From: Kolteria novifilia
Lineage (GTDB): Bacteria > Planctomycetota > Planctomycetia > Kolteriales > Kolteriaceae
Length of the DNA: 64,000 nt
Reading direction: 5' to 3'
Assembly: GCA_007748055.1 (NCBI GenBank)
Contig: CP036279.1
Coordinates: 3,038,001 to 3,102,000, forward strand
Shown: positions 10,567-20,301 of the stretch, in pieces
Numbering within the stretch: the first letter of the stretch is position 1
Layout: each line of letters starts with the position of its first letter
The notes under the pieces: generated by a model
Databases searched by the model: none
Told to the model about the DNA's origin: nothing
What the model saw: the letters and a program-made list of their open reading frames with translations, nothing else
Translations under genes and position numbers: made by a program

Positions 10567-11003
10567 CTCGTCGCGGGGCGCCGTCGATTTCTGTCGCCGC
10601 TCCCTTTCCTTTCGCACACTTGCAATTCCGCTTGGAACTCGGGAACAAACCGGGGTCGAACGGCGTACGTGCTGTTGGTGGACCTCGGCAATTTTTCCGG
10701 AACCATTTTCCGTGGAATGAATCTAAGAGGTCGTTGCGTCGTTCGTTGATGGGATGTGGTTTGGTGCTGACCGAGCATCGAACGGCAAGTCGACGAACGG
10801 TGGGCACGTCTCGAGGGGGATGGGGCTTTCCCTCACATGACAAACGATGGCCTTGTCGGGGCGAGCGCTAGTGCTGCGCTCTGGTCGTTTCCTCGAGTCA
10901 ATTCCACGAGCATCGTCCGGACATTGTCGTTTCGAACTTGGTGAACCAAGACCGCGTGGCGGAACCGTTGGTAACGGAATCCCAGACAAAGCGGAGGAAC
11001 GAT
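10567..11003. other. Intergenic region
   Basis: About 440 bp without a convincing gene. A short perfect inverted repeat CTTGGT-GA-ACCAAG lies near 10938-10951. A GGAGG ribosome binding site precedes the next gene. No RNA gene recognised. Confidence 0.4.
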
Positions 11004-12395
11004 ATGGCGATTCGACGACGACTCGCATGGACCATGGCCGCGCTCGTCGCGGTGGGGACAGTTGGTTTGACGGTCATCCCGGCCACGGCCGAGGGGGAAT
11101 CGGGCGCCGAAACATCAGCGCCCCGCGCGGCCAAACCGTTGAGTGAAACAACCTCCAAGGGGCTGGCCTACCTCGTCAATCAACAGCACGCCGATGGCGG
11201 CTGGGGGCAGGGCGGGGGATGGCGCATCAACACGCAAGGGGGCGGTCGGGTCGACGGCGGCAACGCGCAGGATCCGTCCGACGTCGGCAACACGTGCATC
11301 GCCACCTTGGCGTTGATCCGGGCTGGTCACACGCCGGGCCAGGGGGCGTATGCGAAGAATGTCGAGCGAGCGGTCGAGTTCATCACGAAGCATGTCGACC
11401 AAGCCGATGACGACTCGCTCTACGTGACGCCGATCCGCGACACGCAGCTCCAGCAGAAGATCGGGCGCTACGTCGACACCTTTCTGGCGGCGCTGGTGCT
11501 CAGCGAGCTAAAGGGGAAGTTGCCCGACAGCGATGCCGAAGGGCTCGTCCTCGCGTCGCTGGAGAAGGCGATCAAGAAGATCGAAAAGAACCAGCAGGCC
11601 AACGGCAACTTCGCGGGCAACGCGGGTTGGGCATCGACGCTGTCGATGTGCCTCTGTAGTAAGGCGATCAACCGCGCTCGCCAAAGCGGCGTCCAAGTGG
11701 CGCAGGAAGCTCTCGATCGCGATTTCGACGGAGCGGTCGCGGCGATCGAGTCAAAGAAGATGAGGCCCAAAGGCGTGGCTGCCGGGAGAGTCGGCTCTCG
11801 TGGCGGTGGGGTGGTCCCGGCATTGTCGGGTCGGCCGGTCGCTTCCGCGAGGGTGGTTTTGGGACTTGCTGGTGACGCGGGCGTCGATCTCTACAGCGAT
11901 TCGTCGAACGTCGGTCGACTGCAAGAACTGGCCAACACGAACGAGGAACGCAAACGCGAGGCCAAGCGACTCTTACTCGATGAGTCGGCTCCGAAAGAGG
12001 CGAAAGACAAGGCCCGGCTGGTCCTCAACGACGTTCTGAAGGTCGAGAAGGCGAAGGCGTCGGCCGTCAACGGCATTCTCGGGCGGCTGGACGACAAGGG
12101 ATTCATCGCCGGCTTTGGCAACAACGGCGGCGAGGAGTTCCTCAGCTACATGAACATCAGCGAGACACTCGTCGTTGATGGCGGCGAGAAGTGGAACGAT
12201 TGGGATCAGTCGATCACGAAGAACCTCGAGCAAGCTCAGAATCAAGATGGGAGTTGGTCGGGACATCATTGCATCACGGGGCGAACCTTTTGCACGGCCG
12301 CAGCGCTGCTGACGCTGATGGCCGATCGCGCTCCGATTCCGGAGTCTCCAAAGGCTGACGCCGAGAAGGTGGCTGTTCGGGAGACGTCGAAATGA
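11004..12395 (+). CDS. Secreted prenyltransferase/squalene-oxidase repeat protein
   Basis: 463 residues with an N-terminal signal peptide (basic RRR, a hydrophobic stretch and a likely cut near ATAEG). The rest is an alpha/alpha-toroid made of QW-type repeats: GLAYLVNQQHADGGWGQGGG near the start and LEQAQNQDGSWSGHH near the end. The middle has a Lys-rich helical insert (KKIEKNQQANGNFAG). The fold is that of squalene/oxidosqualene cyclase and prenyltransferase beta subunits. No clear cyclase DXDD acid motif was seen, so an enzymatic role is not supported. Its stop overlaps the next gene's start by 4 nt, so the two form an operon of paired toroid proteins. A GGAGG site supports the start. Confidence 0.75.
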   Translation: MAIRRRLAWTMAALVAVGTVGLTVIPATAEGESGAETSAPRAAKPLSETTSKGLAYLVNQQHADGGWGQGGGWRINTQGGGRVDGGNAQDPSDVGNTCIATLALIRAGHTPGQGAYAKNVERAVEFITKHVDQADDDSLYVTPIRDTQLQQKIGRYVDTFLAALVLSELKGKLPDSDAEGLVLASLEKAIKKIEKNQQANGNFAGNAGWASTLSMCLCSKAINRARQSGVQVAQEALDRDFDGAVAAIESKKMRPKGVAAGRVGSRGGGVVPALSGRPVASARVVLGLAGDAGVDLYSDSSNVGRLQELANTNEERKREAKRLLLDESAPKEAKDKARLVLNDVLKVEKAKASAVNGILGRLDDKGFIAGFGNNGGEEFLSYMNISETLVVDGGEKWNDWDQSITKNLEQAQNQDGSWSGHHCITGRTFCTAAALLTLMADRAPIPESPKADAEKVAVRETSK

Positions 12396-13627
12396 AGCGC
12401 GGCGGCCCTGTCGCTGTCGTGCTCATCCTCGGAATCTTGCTGGTCGCGGCCCTGATGGGCGCCGATCGGCGACAACCTTCCCCCTTGAAGCGGGGCCCGG
12501 TCATACGACCCCAGCGTATCGGCCGGGCTCTCGCTTCATCCTCCGAGTATCTTCTCGGGCGCCAGTCCTCCGACGGGGCATGGCGCTCGAAGCACTACAG
12601 CAACTTTCGCGATGGAACGGCCCTGACGCCACTCGTCTGCCTGGCTCTTCTCGAGTCGGCCGCGAACCGTCCGGATGTCGACAAAGCTGTTGAGAAGGCG
12701 ATCGTCTATCTCGATGGCTTGATGAGGGACGATGGGACACCTCGCGCGAAGCTCTCCTATCCAACCTATACCGCGGCTCTCGCGGTGAGCGTGCTGACAC
12801 GCGTGCCAGGACATGAGCACCAACGCGACGCCTGGATTCGCTACTTGCGGGATCGGCAACTCGACGAGTCCCTCGGCTGGGATCGTCAAGACTCCTCTTA
12901 CGGAGGATGGGGTTACGCGAAGGAGCCTCCCCGCAAGCCGCCGGAAGGCATCGCGGTCCCGACGCTCGATCAGCCCAATCTTTCGGCCACGATCTTCGTC
13001 CTCGACGCGCTACGGGAAGCTGGTCTCCCGTCCGAGGATCCACTCTGGGCGAAGACGCGGCGGTTCGTCGAACACTGTCAGAACCACGCCCAGGATTCCG
13101 AGGATACGGTCGACAATGGCGGGTTCTTCTTCATGCCCGGCGACGTGGTCCGCAACAAGGCGGGGCAACGTCCCAGCGGCGCTGGCGAGGAGCGACGATT
13201 CGTTTCGTACGGCAGCGCGACGGCGGATGGGCTGCGGGCGCTTTTGCGATGCGGGGCTTCCACCGACGATCCTCGGGTGTTGGCAGCGCGGACCTGGCTC
13301 GAGAAGCACTTCTCCGCCGAGCATCATCCCGGCGAGTACGTCGAGCGGCGCGAGCATCTCCGACCCGCGCTCTTTTTCTACTACGGCGATTCGGTGTCAA
13401 AGACGATGAGCGAACTGGCCAAGCGGGAGTTGGTCGACCCGGACATCGGTCGGGAGTGGTCGCGATCGTTGGCGGCGGAGCTGTTGCGTCGGCAACGTCC
13501 CGATGGTTCGTGGGCCAATGTCGCTGTCGATGTCCGCGAAGACGATCCGCTCGTCGCCACATCGTTGGCGGTGATGGCGCTGACGCGGTGTCGCGAGATC
13601 TTGGGAACGACGGATGAGAGGCCGTGA
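12392..13627 (+). CDS. Prenyltransferase/squalene-oxidase repeat protein
   Basis: 411 residues, translationally coupled to the preceding toroid gene by an ATGA overlap. One N-terminal transmembrane or signal segment (VAVVLILGILLVAALMG) is followed by repeats of the squalene cyclase fold: SSSEYLLGRQSSDGAWRSKH, RYLRDRQLDESLGWDRQDSS and AAELLRRQRPDGSWANVA. Proteins of this type occur next to DUF1549/DUF1553 or sensor genes in planctomycetes, with unknown function. It probably lies at the outer face of the inner membrane. No catalytic motif is recognised. Confidence 0.75.
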   Translation: MKRGGPVAVVLILGILLVAALMGADRRQPSPLKRGPVIRPQRIGRALASSSEYLLGRQSSDGAWRSKHYSNFRDGTALTPLVCLALLESAANRPDVDKAVEKAIVYLDGLMRDDGTPRAKLSYPTYTAALAVSVLTRVPGHEHQRDAWIRYLRDRQLDESLGWDRQDSSYGGWGYAKEPPRKPPEGIAVPTLDQPNLSATIFVLDALREAGLPSEDPLWAKTRRFVEHCQNHAQDSEDTVDNGGFFFMPGDVVRNKAGQRPSGAGEERRFVSYGSATADGLRALLRCGASTDDPRVLAARTWLEKHFSAEHHPGEYVERREHLRPALFFYYGDSVSKTMSELAKRELVDPDIGREWSRSLAAELLRRQRPDGSWANVAVDVREDDPLVATSLAVMALTRCREILGTTDERP

Positions 13628-13634
13628 CCTGTTC

Positions 13635-13740
13635 CGCCCCTTGGATGAGGGGCGAGCTTAAGAGGAGAAGAAGGCCCCCTCCTTCTCCCCCCTTGGACAA
13701 GGGGGAGCGTAGAGAAGGACCCTTGGATGAGGGGGAGCGT
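13635..13740. repeat. Three palindromic repeats between convergent genes
   Basis: Three units share the core CCTTGGAYRAGGGGG-AGC, at 13635-13657, 13685-13707 and 13719-13740. Each can fold as a hairpin, for example CGCCCCT/AGGGGCG. They lie between the convergent toroid gene and hscA. The same unit recurs at 58705-58760, also between convergent genes. This fits a dispersed REP-like or bidirectional terminator element. Confidence 0.75.
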
Positions 13741-13775
13741 GAAGACGGCAAGGGACATTGGGGTCGCGGAAATCC

Positions 13776-15659
13776 CTACGTTTCGTCGAGCTTCTTGCCG
13801 ACGACTTCGTGGGAGAGAACCGAGTTCATCATCAGGGCGACGAGGGGTTGGTTGGCTTCCTCGAGACGATCGAGCGCCTTGCTGAGCGCGTCGACATCCT
13901 CGGCCGACTCGACGATCGAACGAAGCTCCCCAATGATGTTCTCTAGCTCGGTTCGCTGTTCCTTCGAGAGCCGATCGCCAACATCATCCAGGCCCTTCTG
14001 GGTGTGGTGCAGGTTGGATTCGGCCTTTTGGCGAAGCTCGATCAAGCGGCGTTCCTGGAAGTCCTCGCGCGCGTGCTCGATGCTCTCGCGAATGATCCGC
14101 TCGACCTCGTCGCGATTGAGGCCTTGGCTCGGGGTGACCGCGATCGACGTTTGCTGGCCGCTGCGGTTTTCCCGGGCCGTGACCTGAAGGATGCCATTGG
14201 CGTCAATGAGGAAGGTCACGTCGATCTGCGGAACGCCGGCGGGTAGGGGAGGGATCCCCGAGAGCGTGAAGCGACCGAGGCTGCGGCAATCCTTCGCGAG
14301 TTCCCGCTCACCCTGAAGAACCTGGATCTCGACACCGGTTTGTCCATCGACGTAGGTCGTGAAACGCTCAGTGGCCTGAGCGGGGATCGTGCTATTGCGG
14401 GGAATGAGCTTGCTGACCGCGCCGCCCATCGTTTCGATGCCGAGCGAAAGAGGATTGATGTCGAGTAGCAGGATCTGGGTGAGCTGGCCCGAGAGGATGC
14501 TCGCTTGGACCGCGGCTCCCATCGCGACGACCTCGTCGGGGTTGAGTTCGCAATGGGGAGGACGGCCGAACAGTTGCTCGACCCGCTCGCGGACTCGCGG
14601 GATTCGCGACGAGCCTCCGACCAGGACGACCTCGTCGATCTGATCGGGAGAGAGTTCCGCGTCACGCAGTGCCGAGCGACAACTCGCGAGGGTGCGTTCA
14701 ATCAGTGGATCGACGAGAGCGACAAACTCGTCGAGCGTGAACGAGTACCTGAACGTCCCCGCGCCATCGGGGAACTCGACCGCGATGATCGTCTCCTCGG
14801 AATCGGAGAGGGCGATCTTCGCCCGCTCGCAGGCGTCCCGAAGCTGTTGGCGAAGCGTCAGGTCGGCATCGGTGGGCCAATGGGGGCTGGCCATGCAGAC
14901 CGCCATGATCGCCCGATCGATGTCGTCGCCACCCAAATGGGTATCGCCGTGGGTGGAGAGGACGCGGAAGACGCCGTCGCTCAGATGCAGGATCGAACAG
15001 TCGAACGTTCCTCCACCGAGGTCGTAGACCGCGACCTTTCCCCCCTCTTGATTGTGGAGTCCATAGGCAAGCGCGGCGGCCGTCGGTTCGTTCACGATGC
15101 GAACGACGTCGAGGCCGGCGATGCGCCCGGCGTCGCGCGTCGCTTGGCGTTGGCTTTCGTCGAAGTAGGCCGGAACGGTGATGACGGCCTTCTCGACGCG
15201 CTTGCCGATCACTTGAGAGGCTTGTTGGACGACCGTGCCGAGGACCTTGGCGGAGAGTTCCTCGGGAGTGTACTCGCGATCGTCGATCCGCACGTGCAGG
15301 ACGCGACGGCCATCGCTCATCTCGCGTTCGATCACCTGGTAGGGGACGGCCTTGAGCTCCTCCTCGAGTTCGTCGAGCGACTTGCCGATCAGGCGTTTGA
15401 CGCTGTAGACGGTATGCTCGGGATCCTCCAAGGAGTGACGGCGGGCCTCGAAGCCGACGGTCACCTTGCCGTTGGGATCGAAGGCGAGAAAGCTGGGGAT
15501 TCGCGCGTCCCCTCGCTCGTCGCGGACCATCTGGACTTCATCGTCGGCGCGGTAGGCCGCCAGGCTGAAGGTCGTACCCAGGTCGATCCCGAGGATGGGA
15601 GGGCCGGCGTCCACGTGGCCGACGTTGTCCGAGTTCGGGTTGACGATTGGTAAGCTCAT
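13776..15659 (-). CDS. hscA: Hsp70-family chaperone HscA (Fe-S cluster assembly)
   Basis: 627 residues. ATP-dependent Hsp70 that works with HscB to drive cluster transfer from the IscU scaffold. The nucleotide-binding domain shows [23 protein letters not shown] and [11 protein letters not shown]. The substrate-binding domain begins at [17 protein letters not shown], with the lid helices after it. It is the last gene of the isc operon, 130 nt after hscB. Position in the operon and the HscA-like length make HscA more likely than DnaK. No ferredoxin or iscX gene follows; the operon ends at a palindromic repeat cluster. Confidence 0.93.
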   Translation of the reverse strand: MSLPIVNPNSDNVGHVDAGPPILGIDLGTTFSLAAYRADDEVQMVRDERGDARIPSFLAFDPNGKVTVGFEARRHSLEDPEHTVYSVKRLIGKSLDELEEELKAVPYQVIEREMSDGRRVLHVRIDDREYTPEELSAKVLGTVVQQASQVIGKRVEKAVITVPAYFDESQRQATRDAGRIAGLDVVRIVNEPTAAALAYGLHNQEGGKVAVYDLGGGTFDCSILHLSDGVFRVLSTHGDTHLGGDDIDRAIMAVCMASPHWPTDADLTLRQQLRDACERAKIALSDSEETIIAVEFPDGAGTFRYSFTLDEFVALVDPLIERTLASCRSALRDAELSPDQIDEVVLVGGSSRIPRVRERVEQLFGRPPHCELNPDEVVAMGAAVQASILSGQLTQILLLDINPLSLGIETMGGAVSKLIPRNSTIPAQATERFTTYVDGQTGVEIQVLQGERELAKDCRSLGRFTLSGIPPLPAGVPQIDVTFLIDANGILQVTARENRSGQQTSIAVTPSQGLNRDEVERIIRESIEHAREDFQERRLIELRQKAESNLHHTQKGLDDVGDRLSKEQRTELENIIGELRSIVESAEDVDALSKALDRLEEANQPLVALMMNSVLSHEVVGKKLDET

Positions 15660-15789
15660 GATTCTCTCACGTGACGGGCGGGGACGTCGCGCCGCCTAAA
15701 GTGGTGCTGGTTGTCTTGCGGACCATGGAGGCCAACGCGTTGCAGGCGCGGCCCGGGGCTGACGCGTCCGGATACGCGGCCGCGATGGG

Positions 15790-16305
15790 TCACTCGCGAA
15801 GATCGCGAATCAAGCCATTGAGATAACGTACGATGTTCAGGTCGCTACGAATCGTTCGGCGTGTCTCCACGTTCGCGGCTTCCGCCGCGTCGAGCCGAGT
15901 GAAGGTTCGGCCGACTCGCCCCATGACCTCGTCGCGATCTCGAGCCAAACGCTCTTCCATCGCGGCGATCGCCAGGGCATCCTCTGACTCCTTCGCTTCC
16001 TCGATTTCCAAGCGGAGTTCGAGGACATCCTCGAGAAACTCGGGGGGCATCTCCTTCTGCTCGGACGCGGAGGGCCCTCCCAAGAGTGACAGCAAGTACT
16101 CGGCACGCCGAAAGGGCTGCTTGAGCGTCGTGTAGGCATCGTTGAGCGATGCTTGCGTCGCCTGGTTCTTGGCGAGTTCCTCCGAGGAGGCGAGCTGATG
16201 GAAGTCGGGATGGTAGCGCCGGCTCAACGACAGAAAGGAGCGTTCCAACGCGTCCGGGTCGACGTCGTAGCTCGTGGGCAGTTCGAGAAGCTCAAAGTAG
16301 TTCAA
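15790..16305 (-). CDS. hscB: HscB J-domain co-chaperone
   Basis: About 171 residues from a TTG start, the usual HscB length. It stimulates the ATPase of HscA and delivers IscU. An N-terminal J-domain has NYFELLELP and the HPD tripeptide in RRYHPDFHQL. The C-terminal three-helix HSCB domain follows (EFLEDVLELRLEIEEAK). The open frame runs about 190 nt further upstream but that part does not resemble HscB, so I chose TTG at 16305, where conserved sequence begins. The ribosome binding site there is weak, so the exact start is uncertain. Confidence 0.85.
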   Translation of the reverse strand: MNYFELLELPTSYDVDPDALERSFLSLSRRYHPDFHQLASSEELAKNQATQASLNDAYTTLKQPFRRAEYLLSLLGGPSASEQKEMPPEFLEDVLELRLEIEEAKESEDALAIAAMEERLARDRDEVMGRVGRTFTRLDAAEAANVETRRTIRSDLNIVRYLNGLIRDLRE

Positions 16306-16705
16306 GGAAGCATCCCGTGGAGAAGGTTGGCCAGGCGACCCGAGTGCTTGACCAAACGAGTTATTGATGTTGTTTGGTGGTGCGTCCGGAGACCGGAACG
16401 GAGTCTGGGCGCCGAGTCTCACCCGGTCGGCGGTGGCCCGGATCTCGCCGTCCCAACTCCGGTGCGCCTGACGACCGGCAGTCCCCGAAAGCAATCAGAG
16501 GCCCAAACCACACGGTCACCGAGTCTTTCGACGTTCCGGTAAGGGTGCGATTGTGAGCCTCTGTCAAGGCGACGCGTTCCCAAGCCCGGCTCGCTTGGTA
16601 CTGGCTGGCAACCAACCAGAGGCCCTCCCCAAAGAGTTGAAGGGAGCAAGGCGCGAGCGAACGGAGTAAGGGAACCGACGTCCGGCAAGTTCGGTGGGAA
16701 CCGAC
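16306..16705. other. 400-bp gap inside the isc operon
   Basis: No gene recognised between iscA and hscB, although the rest of the operon is tighter. On the minus strand a TTGACA lies near 16570, but no good -10 hexamer sits 16-18 nt after it, so a second promoter for hscBA is only possible. The open frame reading into hscB here has unusual composition (many Arg, Pro and Gly) and is treated as non-coding. Confidence 0.4.
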
Positions 16706-17038
16706 TTACGCCGAGAACGAGCTTCCGCAACCACACGTCTTGGTGGCGTTGGGGTTGTTGAAGACGAAGCCGCGCTTCTCAAGGCCGTCGTAGAAGTCGA
16801 CGCTGGTACCGCTCAAGTAGAGGTCGCTCTTCTTGTCGACGACGACCTTGACGCCGAAAAAGTCGTGAATGGCGTCGGCCTTCTCGTCCGACTTCTGATC
16901 GAACGTGAGGCTGTAGGAGAAGCCGCTGCATCCACCGCCCGCGACGCCGACCCGCAGCATCGTGGATTCGGGAAGATTCTGCTCGGAGATGATCTTCTTG
17001 ACTTCGCTGGCAGCTTTCTCGGTGATCTCAACCGGCAT
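16706..17038 (-). CDS. iscA: IscA/HesB A-type iron-sulfur carrier
   Basis: 110 residues. It accepts clusters from IscU and passes them to apo-proteins. The three cluster-binding Cys are visible as GGGCSGFSY and, at the C-terminus, TCGCGSSFS. The start at 17038 gives [10 protein letters not shown], has an AGAGGA site 7 nt upstream, and matches family length; an upstream in-frame start would add 19 unrelated residues. It lies between iscU and hscB. ErpA is closely related, and the operon context favours IscA. Confidence 0.93.
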   Translation of the reverse strand: MPVEITEKAASEVKKIISEQNLPESTMLRVGVAGGGCSGFSYSLTFDQKSDEKADAIHDFFGVKVVVDKKSDLYLSGTSVDFYDGLEKRGFVFNNPNATKTCGCGSSFSA

Positions 17039-17270
17039 GGTTAAATCCTCTTTCGACTTTGTCAACAGTCCGACGATGTCGCGATTGACGAGCATCCTTC
17101 GCCGCTTCGCGACGCAATGGGCAGATCCAATGAACCGCGTGGGCTCCCCGCGAGTCTGGGGGACAATACCAAACTCCGCAAGAGAAGCGCCCGAGACGAT
17201 GCCGCCGCTCCTTGTGTTCTAGATGCGGACGCGGCGGAAATCAAAAGCACTGACCGCGTTCACGTTGGCG

Positions 17271-17687
17271 CTAGCCTTCGGACGGGGTCGCCGCGAGGGG
17301 GCTTTCCGTCTCGCTCTTGCTCTTGTAGTCCTTAAGCGCCGCCTTGATCGCGTCCTCGGCCAAGACCGAGCAGTGGACCTTCACCGGAGGAAGGCTCAGC
17401 TCCTTGACAATCTCGGTGTTCTTGATGTCGCCGGCTTCGTCGAGCGACTTGCCCTTGAGCCACTCGGTGGCGAGGCTGCTCGAGGCGATCGCGCTGCCGC
17501 AGCCGAACGTCTTGAATTTGGCATCCTCGATCACGCCCTCGGCGTTGACCTTGATCTGCAGTTTCATGACGTCGCCGCATTCAGGGGCTCCGACGACGCC
17601 GGTGCCGACATGGGGATCGGCCTTGTCGAAGCTGCCGACGTTGCGCGGGGCGTTGTAGTGGTCGAGAACTTTGTCGCTATAAGCCAT
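17271..17687 (-). CDS. iscU: Iron-sulfur cluster scaffold IscU
   Basis: 138 residues. Scaffold on which IscS-derived sulfur and iron are built into [2Fe-2S] clusters. The three ligand Cys are in APECGDVMKL, TFGCGSAIAS and KVHCSVLAED. The LPPVK motif, the HscA recognition site, is present as LSLPPVKVHC. The C-terminal tail after KDYKSKSE is slightly longer than in E. coli. A MITE copy separates it from iscS, lengthening that spacing to about 220 nt. Confidence 0.96.
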   Translation of the reverse strand: MAYSDKVLDHYNAPRNVGSFDKADPHVGTGVVGAPECGDVMKLQIKVNAEGVIEDAKFKTFGCGSAIASSSLATEWLKGKSLDEAGDIKNTEIVKELSLPPVKVHCSVLAEDAIKAALKDYKSKSETESPLAATPSEG

Positions 17688-17752
17688 GGTTCGCTAACTC
17701 CTTTGCCATCAACGATCGAGTAGGGTTCCGGTGGTCGTTCTCCGGGAGACTA

Positions 17753-17912
17753 GGCTCCGTCTCAAAACTCGGCTCTGGCTTCGACTCGCTACATCGGCAC
17801 GGGACTTTGTCGGGCTGCATCGACGAATCCAGCGGATTCGACTGCTTCGCCCTCCTCGACCCGCACCGACTCGCTGAGTCTTGGGCCGACGGCCTACTCT
17901 TGAGACGAAACC
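17753..17912. mobile_element. MITE copy 1 (160 bp) at the iscS stop codon
   Basis: A 160-bp element with terminal inverted repeats of about 15 bp (GGYTYCGTCTCAARA at both ends). It is flanked by TA within CTAG on each side (17750-17753 and 17912-17915), as expected for an IS630/Tc1-type target site. It contains an internal hairpin CGAATCC/GGATTCG and no transposase. The inner TA of the right flank is part of the iscS TAG stop codon, so the insertion kept the stop. It is about 80-85% identical by eye, over equal length, to the copy at 23366-23525. Confidence 0.8.
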
Positions 17913-19138
17913 TAGTGCCCGGACCATTCGACGGTTGACAGATCGATGCCTTCCTGTGCCATTTCGTAGAGCGGGCTCATTTGACGAAGATGATTGACCG
18001 CTTCAACGACTTGGTTGATCGTGAAGTCGACCTCCTCCTCCGTGTTGAACCGTCCGAGGGAGAAACGAAGACTGCTGTGGGCGAGTTCGTCACCGACGCC
18101 GAGGGCCTTGAGGATGTAGCTCGGTTCCAGGCTGGCCGAGGTGCATGCCGAGCCGGAACTGACGGCGACATCCTTCACGCCCATCATCAGGGCTTCCCCT
18201 TCGACGTAGGCGAAGCTGAGATTGCTCAGTTGGGGAAGCCGATTGGTCGGGTGGCCATTGAGTTCGACGTCGGTCAGCTGGGCGCGGATCCCTTCTTCGA
18301 GCTTGTCACGCAGGGCACCGAGTCGTTGCATTTCTTCCGGCATCTCGTGTTCGCAGATCTCGCACGCCATGCCGAGGCCGACGATGTTGGTGACGGCGAG
18401 GGTGCCACTGCGCATCCCGCGTTCGTGGCCGCCGCCGTCGATGATCGCGTCGAGGCGAACCCGCGGATTCTTGCGGCGGACGTAGAGGGCGCCGACGCCC
18501 TTGGGGCCGTACATCTTGTGACCGGAGAGGCTCAAGAGATCGATTCCCATCGCTTCGACGTCGACCGGAATCTTGCCGACGGCCTGGGTCGCGTCGGTGT
18601 GGAAGACGATTCCCTTGTCGTGGCAAAGCTTCCCGATGTCGGGGATCTGGTGGATCGTTCCGATCTCGTTGTTGGCGAACATGAGGGTCACGAGGATCGT
18701 CTTGTCGGTGATCGCCTCTTCGAGTTGTTCGATCGAGATGCACCCGAACCGATCGACGGGGAGGTAGGTGACGTTGAAGCCTTCCTTTTCCAACCGCTTG
18801 CACGGATCGAGGACCGCTTTGTGTTCGGTCAAGCAAGTGATGATGTGATCACCCTTGCGGCGGTACATATGAGCGACGCCCTTGATGGCGAGGTTGTTGC
18901 TCTCGGTCGAGCCCGAGGTGAAGATGATCTCCTTGGGGCTGGCGCCGATCAGCGAGCCGATCTGGGTGCGGCTCTTGTCGACGGCTTCCTCGGCGCGCCA
19001 ACCAAACCGATGGTTGCGGCTCGCGGAGTTGCCGTATTCCTCGGTGAAGTACGGCAGCATCTTCTCCACCACCCGAGGATCGGTGCGCGTCGTCGCGCTG
19101 TTATCCATGTAAATGGGCAGCATAACCATAGGGGACAT
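17912..19138 (-). CDS. iscS: Cysteine desulfurase IscS
   Basis: About 408 residues. PLP enzyme that takes sulfur from L-cysteine as a persulfide and delivers it to IscU. The PLP-binding Lys is in [11 protein letters not shown]. The active-site Cys is in [17 protein letters not shown], on the long group I loop. The C-terminus ([18 protein letters not shown]) matches the IscU-binding tail of true IscS. The ATG at 19138 overlaps the iscR stop (TGATG), which implies coupling; an in-frame GTG lies one codon earlier. A MITE sits exactly at the stop codon. Confidence 0.96.
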   Translation of the reverse strand: MSPMVMLPIYMDNSATTRTDPRVVEKMLPYFTEEYGNSASRNHRFGWRAEEAVDKSRTQIGSLIGASPKEIIFTSGSTESNNLAIKGVAHMYRRKGDHIITCLTEHKAVLDPCKRLEKEGFNVTYLPVDRFGCISIEQLEEAITDKTILVTLMFANNEIGTIHQIPDIGKLCHDKGIVFHTDATQAVGKIPVDVEAMGIDLLSLSGHKMYGPKGVGALYVRRKNPRVRLDAIIDGGGHERGMRSGTLAVTNIVGLGMACEICEHEMPEEMQRLGALRDKLEEGIRAQLTDVELNGHPTNRLPQLSNLSFAYVEGEALMMGVKDVAVSSGSACTSASLEPSYILKALGVGDELAHSSLRFSLGRFNTEEEVDFTINQVVEAVNHLRQMSPLYEMAQEGIDLSTVEWSGH

Positions 19139-19572
19139 CACTCCGTCGTGAGGGAGACCAAAGGCGTCGCCTTGCCTCCCAGTTCTTCAAGGGTCACATC
19201 GTCGAGGACTTGGTTGATCCGATCGTGAACAGCCTGTAGCGGGCTCTTTACCGGGCAGACGCAGAAGAGATCACAGGAGGTCTCTTGCCCGTTGGCACAC
19301 GCCATCAGCCGGAACGTTCCCTCTAGGGCGTAGATGATCTCCGAGAGAGTAATCTCACGCGGCGCCCGGGCGAGACGATACCCGCCGTGCATGCCTCGCT
19401 GACTCTCCACGATGTTTTCGTGTCCAAGCTCTTTCATGATGTTGGAAACGAAACCTCGAGAGATCTTGTGGCGATCGGCCAACTCTCTCGTGCTGGCGCC
19501 GCCCTCACTCCGGCTCATCAAATCGACAAGCACGAGGATGGCGTAATCGACCTTTCGGGTGATGACAATCAT
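19138..19572 (-). CDS. iscR: Rrf2-family Fe-S regulator IscR
   Basis: 144 residues. Winged-helix regulator that senses iron-sulfur status and usually represses its own operon when it carries a [2Fe-2S] cluster. The N-terminus [18 protein letters not shown] is typical of Rrf2 proteins, with the recognition helix in [14 protein letters not shown]. Three or more Cys for the cluster are in [18 protein letters not shown]. It is the first gene of the operon, overlapping iscS. A promoter with an overlapping palindrome lies 56-84 nt upstream, suggesting autoregulation. Confidence 0.93.
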   Translation of the reverse strand: MIVITRKVDYAILVLVDLMSRSEGGASTRELADRHKISRGFVSNIMKELGHENIVESQRGMHGGYRLARAPREITLSEIIYALEGTFRLMACANGQETSCDLFCVCPVKSPLQAVHDRINQVLDDVTLEELGGKATPLVSLTTE

Positions 19573-19627
19573 CGCCTTACCCAGGGATCTAGTGTGGGTT
19601 ACGTTCGCGAATCTCTTCTCCGCGTGA

Positions 19628-19656
19628 ATAATAGTAGTGATTAGGTACTATTTCAA
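19628..19656 (-). promoter_or_regulatory. isc operon promoter with overlapping palindrome
   Basis: On the minus strand TTGAAA (19656-19651) is followed by exactly 17 nt and TATTAT (19633-19628), a good sigma70-type promoter about 55 nt before the iscR ATG. An inverted repeat AATAGTA-N9-TACTATT (19652-19646 and 19636-19630) spans from the -35 edge into the -10. That is the place where an Rrf2/IscR dimer would block RNA polymerase. The outer ATA/TAT pairs resemble the ends of an IscR type 1 site, but the core differs from E. coli. Confidence 0.6.
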
Positions 19657-20085
19657 ATCGATTCGCTTTGCCTCCCTCTCCAACGACCCGATTCGGAGCG
19701 GGAACGGGGCCCAGGAGCGATCGCGGTGGCAGGTGATCTCACTCGTGTGTCTTCATCCGGAAGGGCTTGATCGGGATGGCAGATTTGGCTTGGCTTGCTC
19801 GGAGTCACCTTGACTCGAGTCGTCTTCACATTGGGGATGATGCGAGTGGGGGAACGGGGGCGGATCACAGCAGGCAAATGGGGGCTGTCGTCGGTGGAGA
19901 GATGGATCAGGGAAGAAAGAATCTCACCCTCGAAGGAGGTCGCAACGTGCTGGGTTTTCGTGGATTACGGCGAGTGGCCGATCGTGTGCCGGATGGGGGG
20001 AGATAAATTTGCCGGGAGGGTGTTGACTTGTCGGTCCGTTCTGTGACAAATAGGCACGAACGATGAAGGGCCAGCAGGGAGAGGC
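19657..20085. other. Intergenic region between csrA and the isc promoter
   Basis: About 430 bp. No convincing gene, terminator or RNA fold seen. Open frames here are short and composed mainly of rare residue mixes. Confidence 0.4.
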
Positions 20086-20301
20086 CTACGATTTCTGACC
20101 GGAAGCCACCGCGTTTGAATTGGTCGATTCCGATCCTTCTTCGCGATGAATCAGGTCGAACACTTCTTGGCGATGGACGGGAATTTCTTTCGGCGCAACG
20201 ATTCCGAGACGAACTTTATCGCCGCGGATTTCCACCACCGTCACGGTGATGTTGTTGTTGATGACGATGCTTTCGTTGCTCTTGCGTGAGAGAACCAGCA
20301 T
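20086..20301 (-). CDS. csrA: Carbon storage regulator CsrA
   Basis: 71 residues. RNA-binding dimer that blocks or exposes ribosome binding sites with GGA motifs. The full CsrA core is visible: MLVLSRKSNESIVIN at the start, then VVEIRGDKVRLGIVAP and IPVHRQEVFDLI. The last 18 residues (from about SESTNSN) are a polar tail. AAGGA lies 7 nt before the ATG. It is alone on the minus strand, with no flagellar gene or fliW beside it, so its targets are not suggested by context. Confidence 0.95.
   Translation of the reverse strand: MLVLSRKSNESIVINNNITVTVVEIRGDKVRLGIVAPKEIPVHRQEVFDLIHREEGSESTNSNAVASGQKS

Noticed and set aside
11755-11890. Frameshift in the first toroid-repeat gene
   Set aside because: A Gly/Val/Arg-rich stretch looked out of place, but the frame is open throughout and returns to family-like sequence, so an insert is the simpler reading.
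16306-16494. N-terminal extension of HscB
   Set aside because: The extra 63 residues are Arg/Pro-rich and not part of the J-domain; HscB length fits the TTG at 16305.
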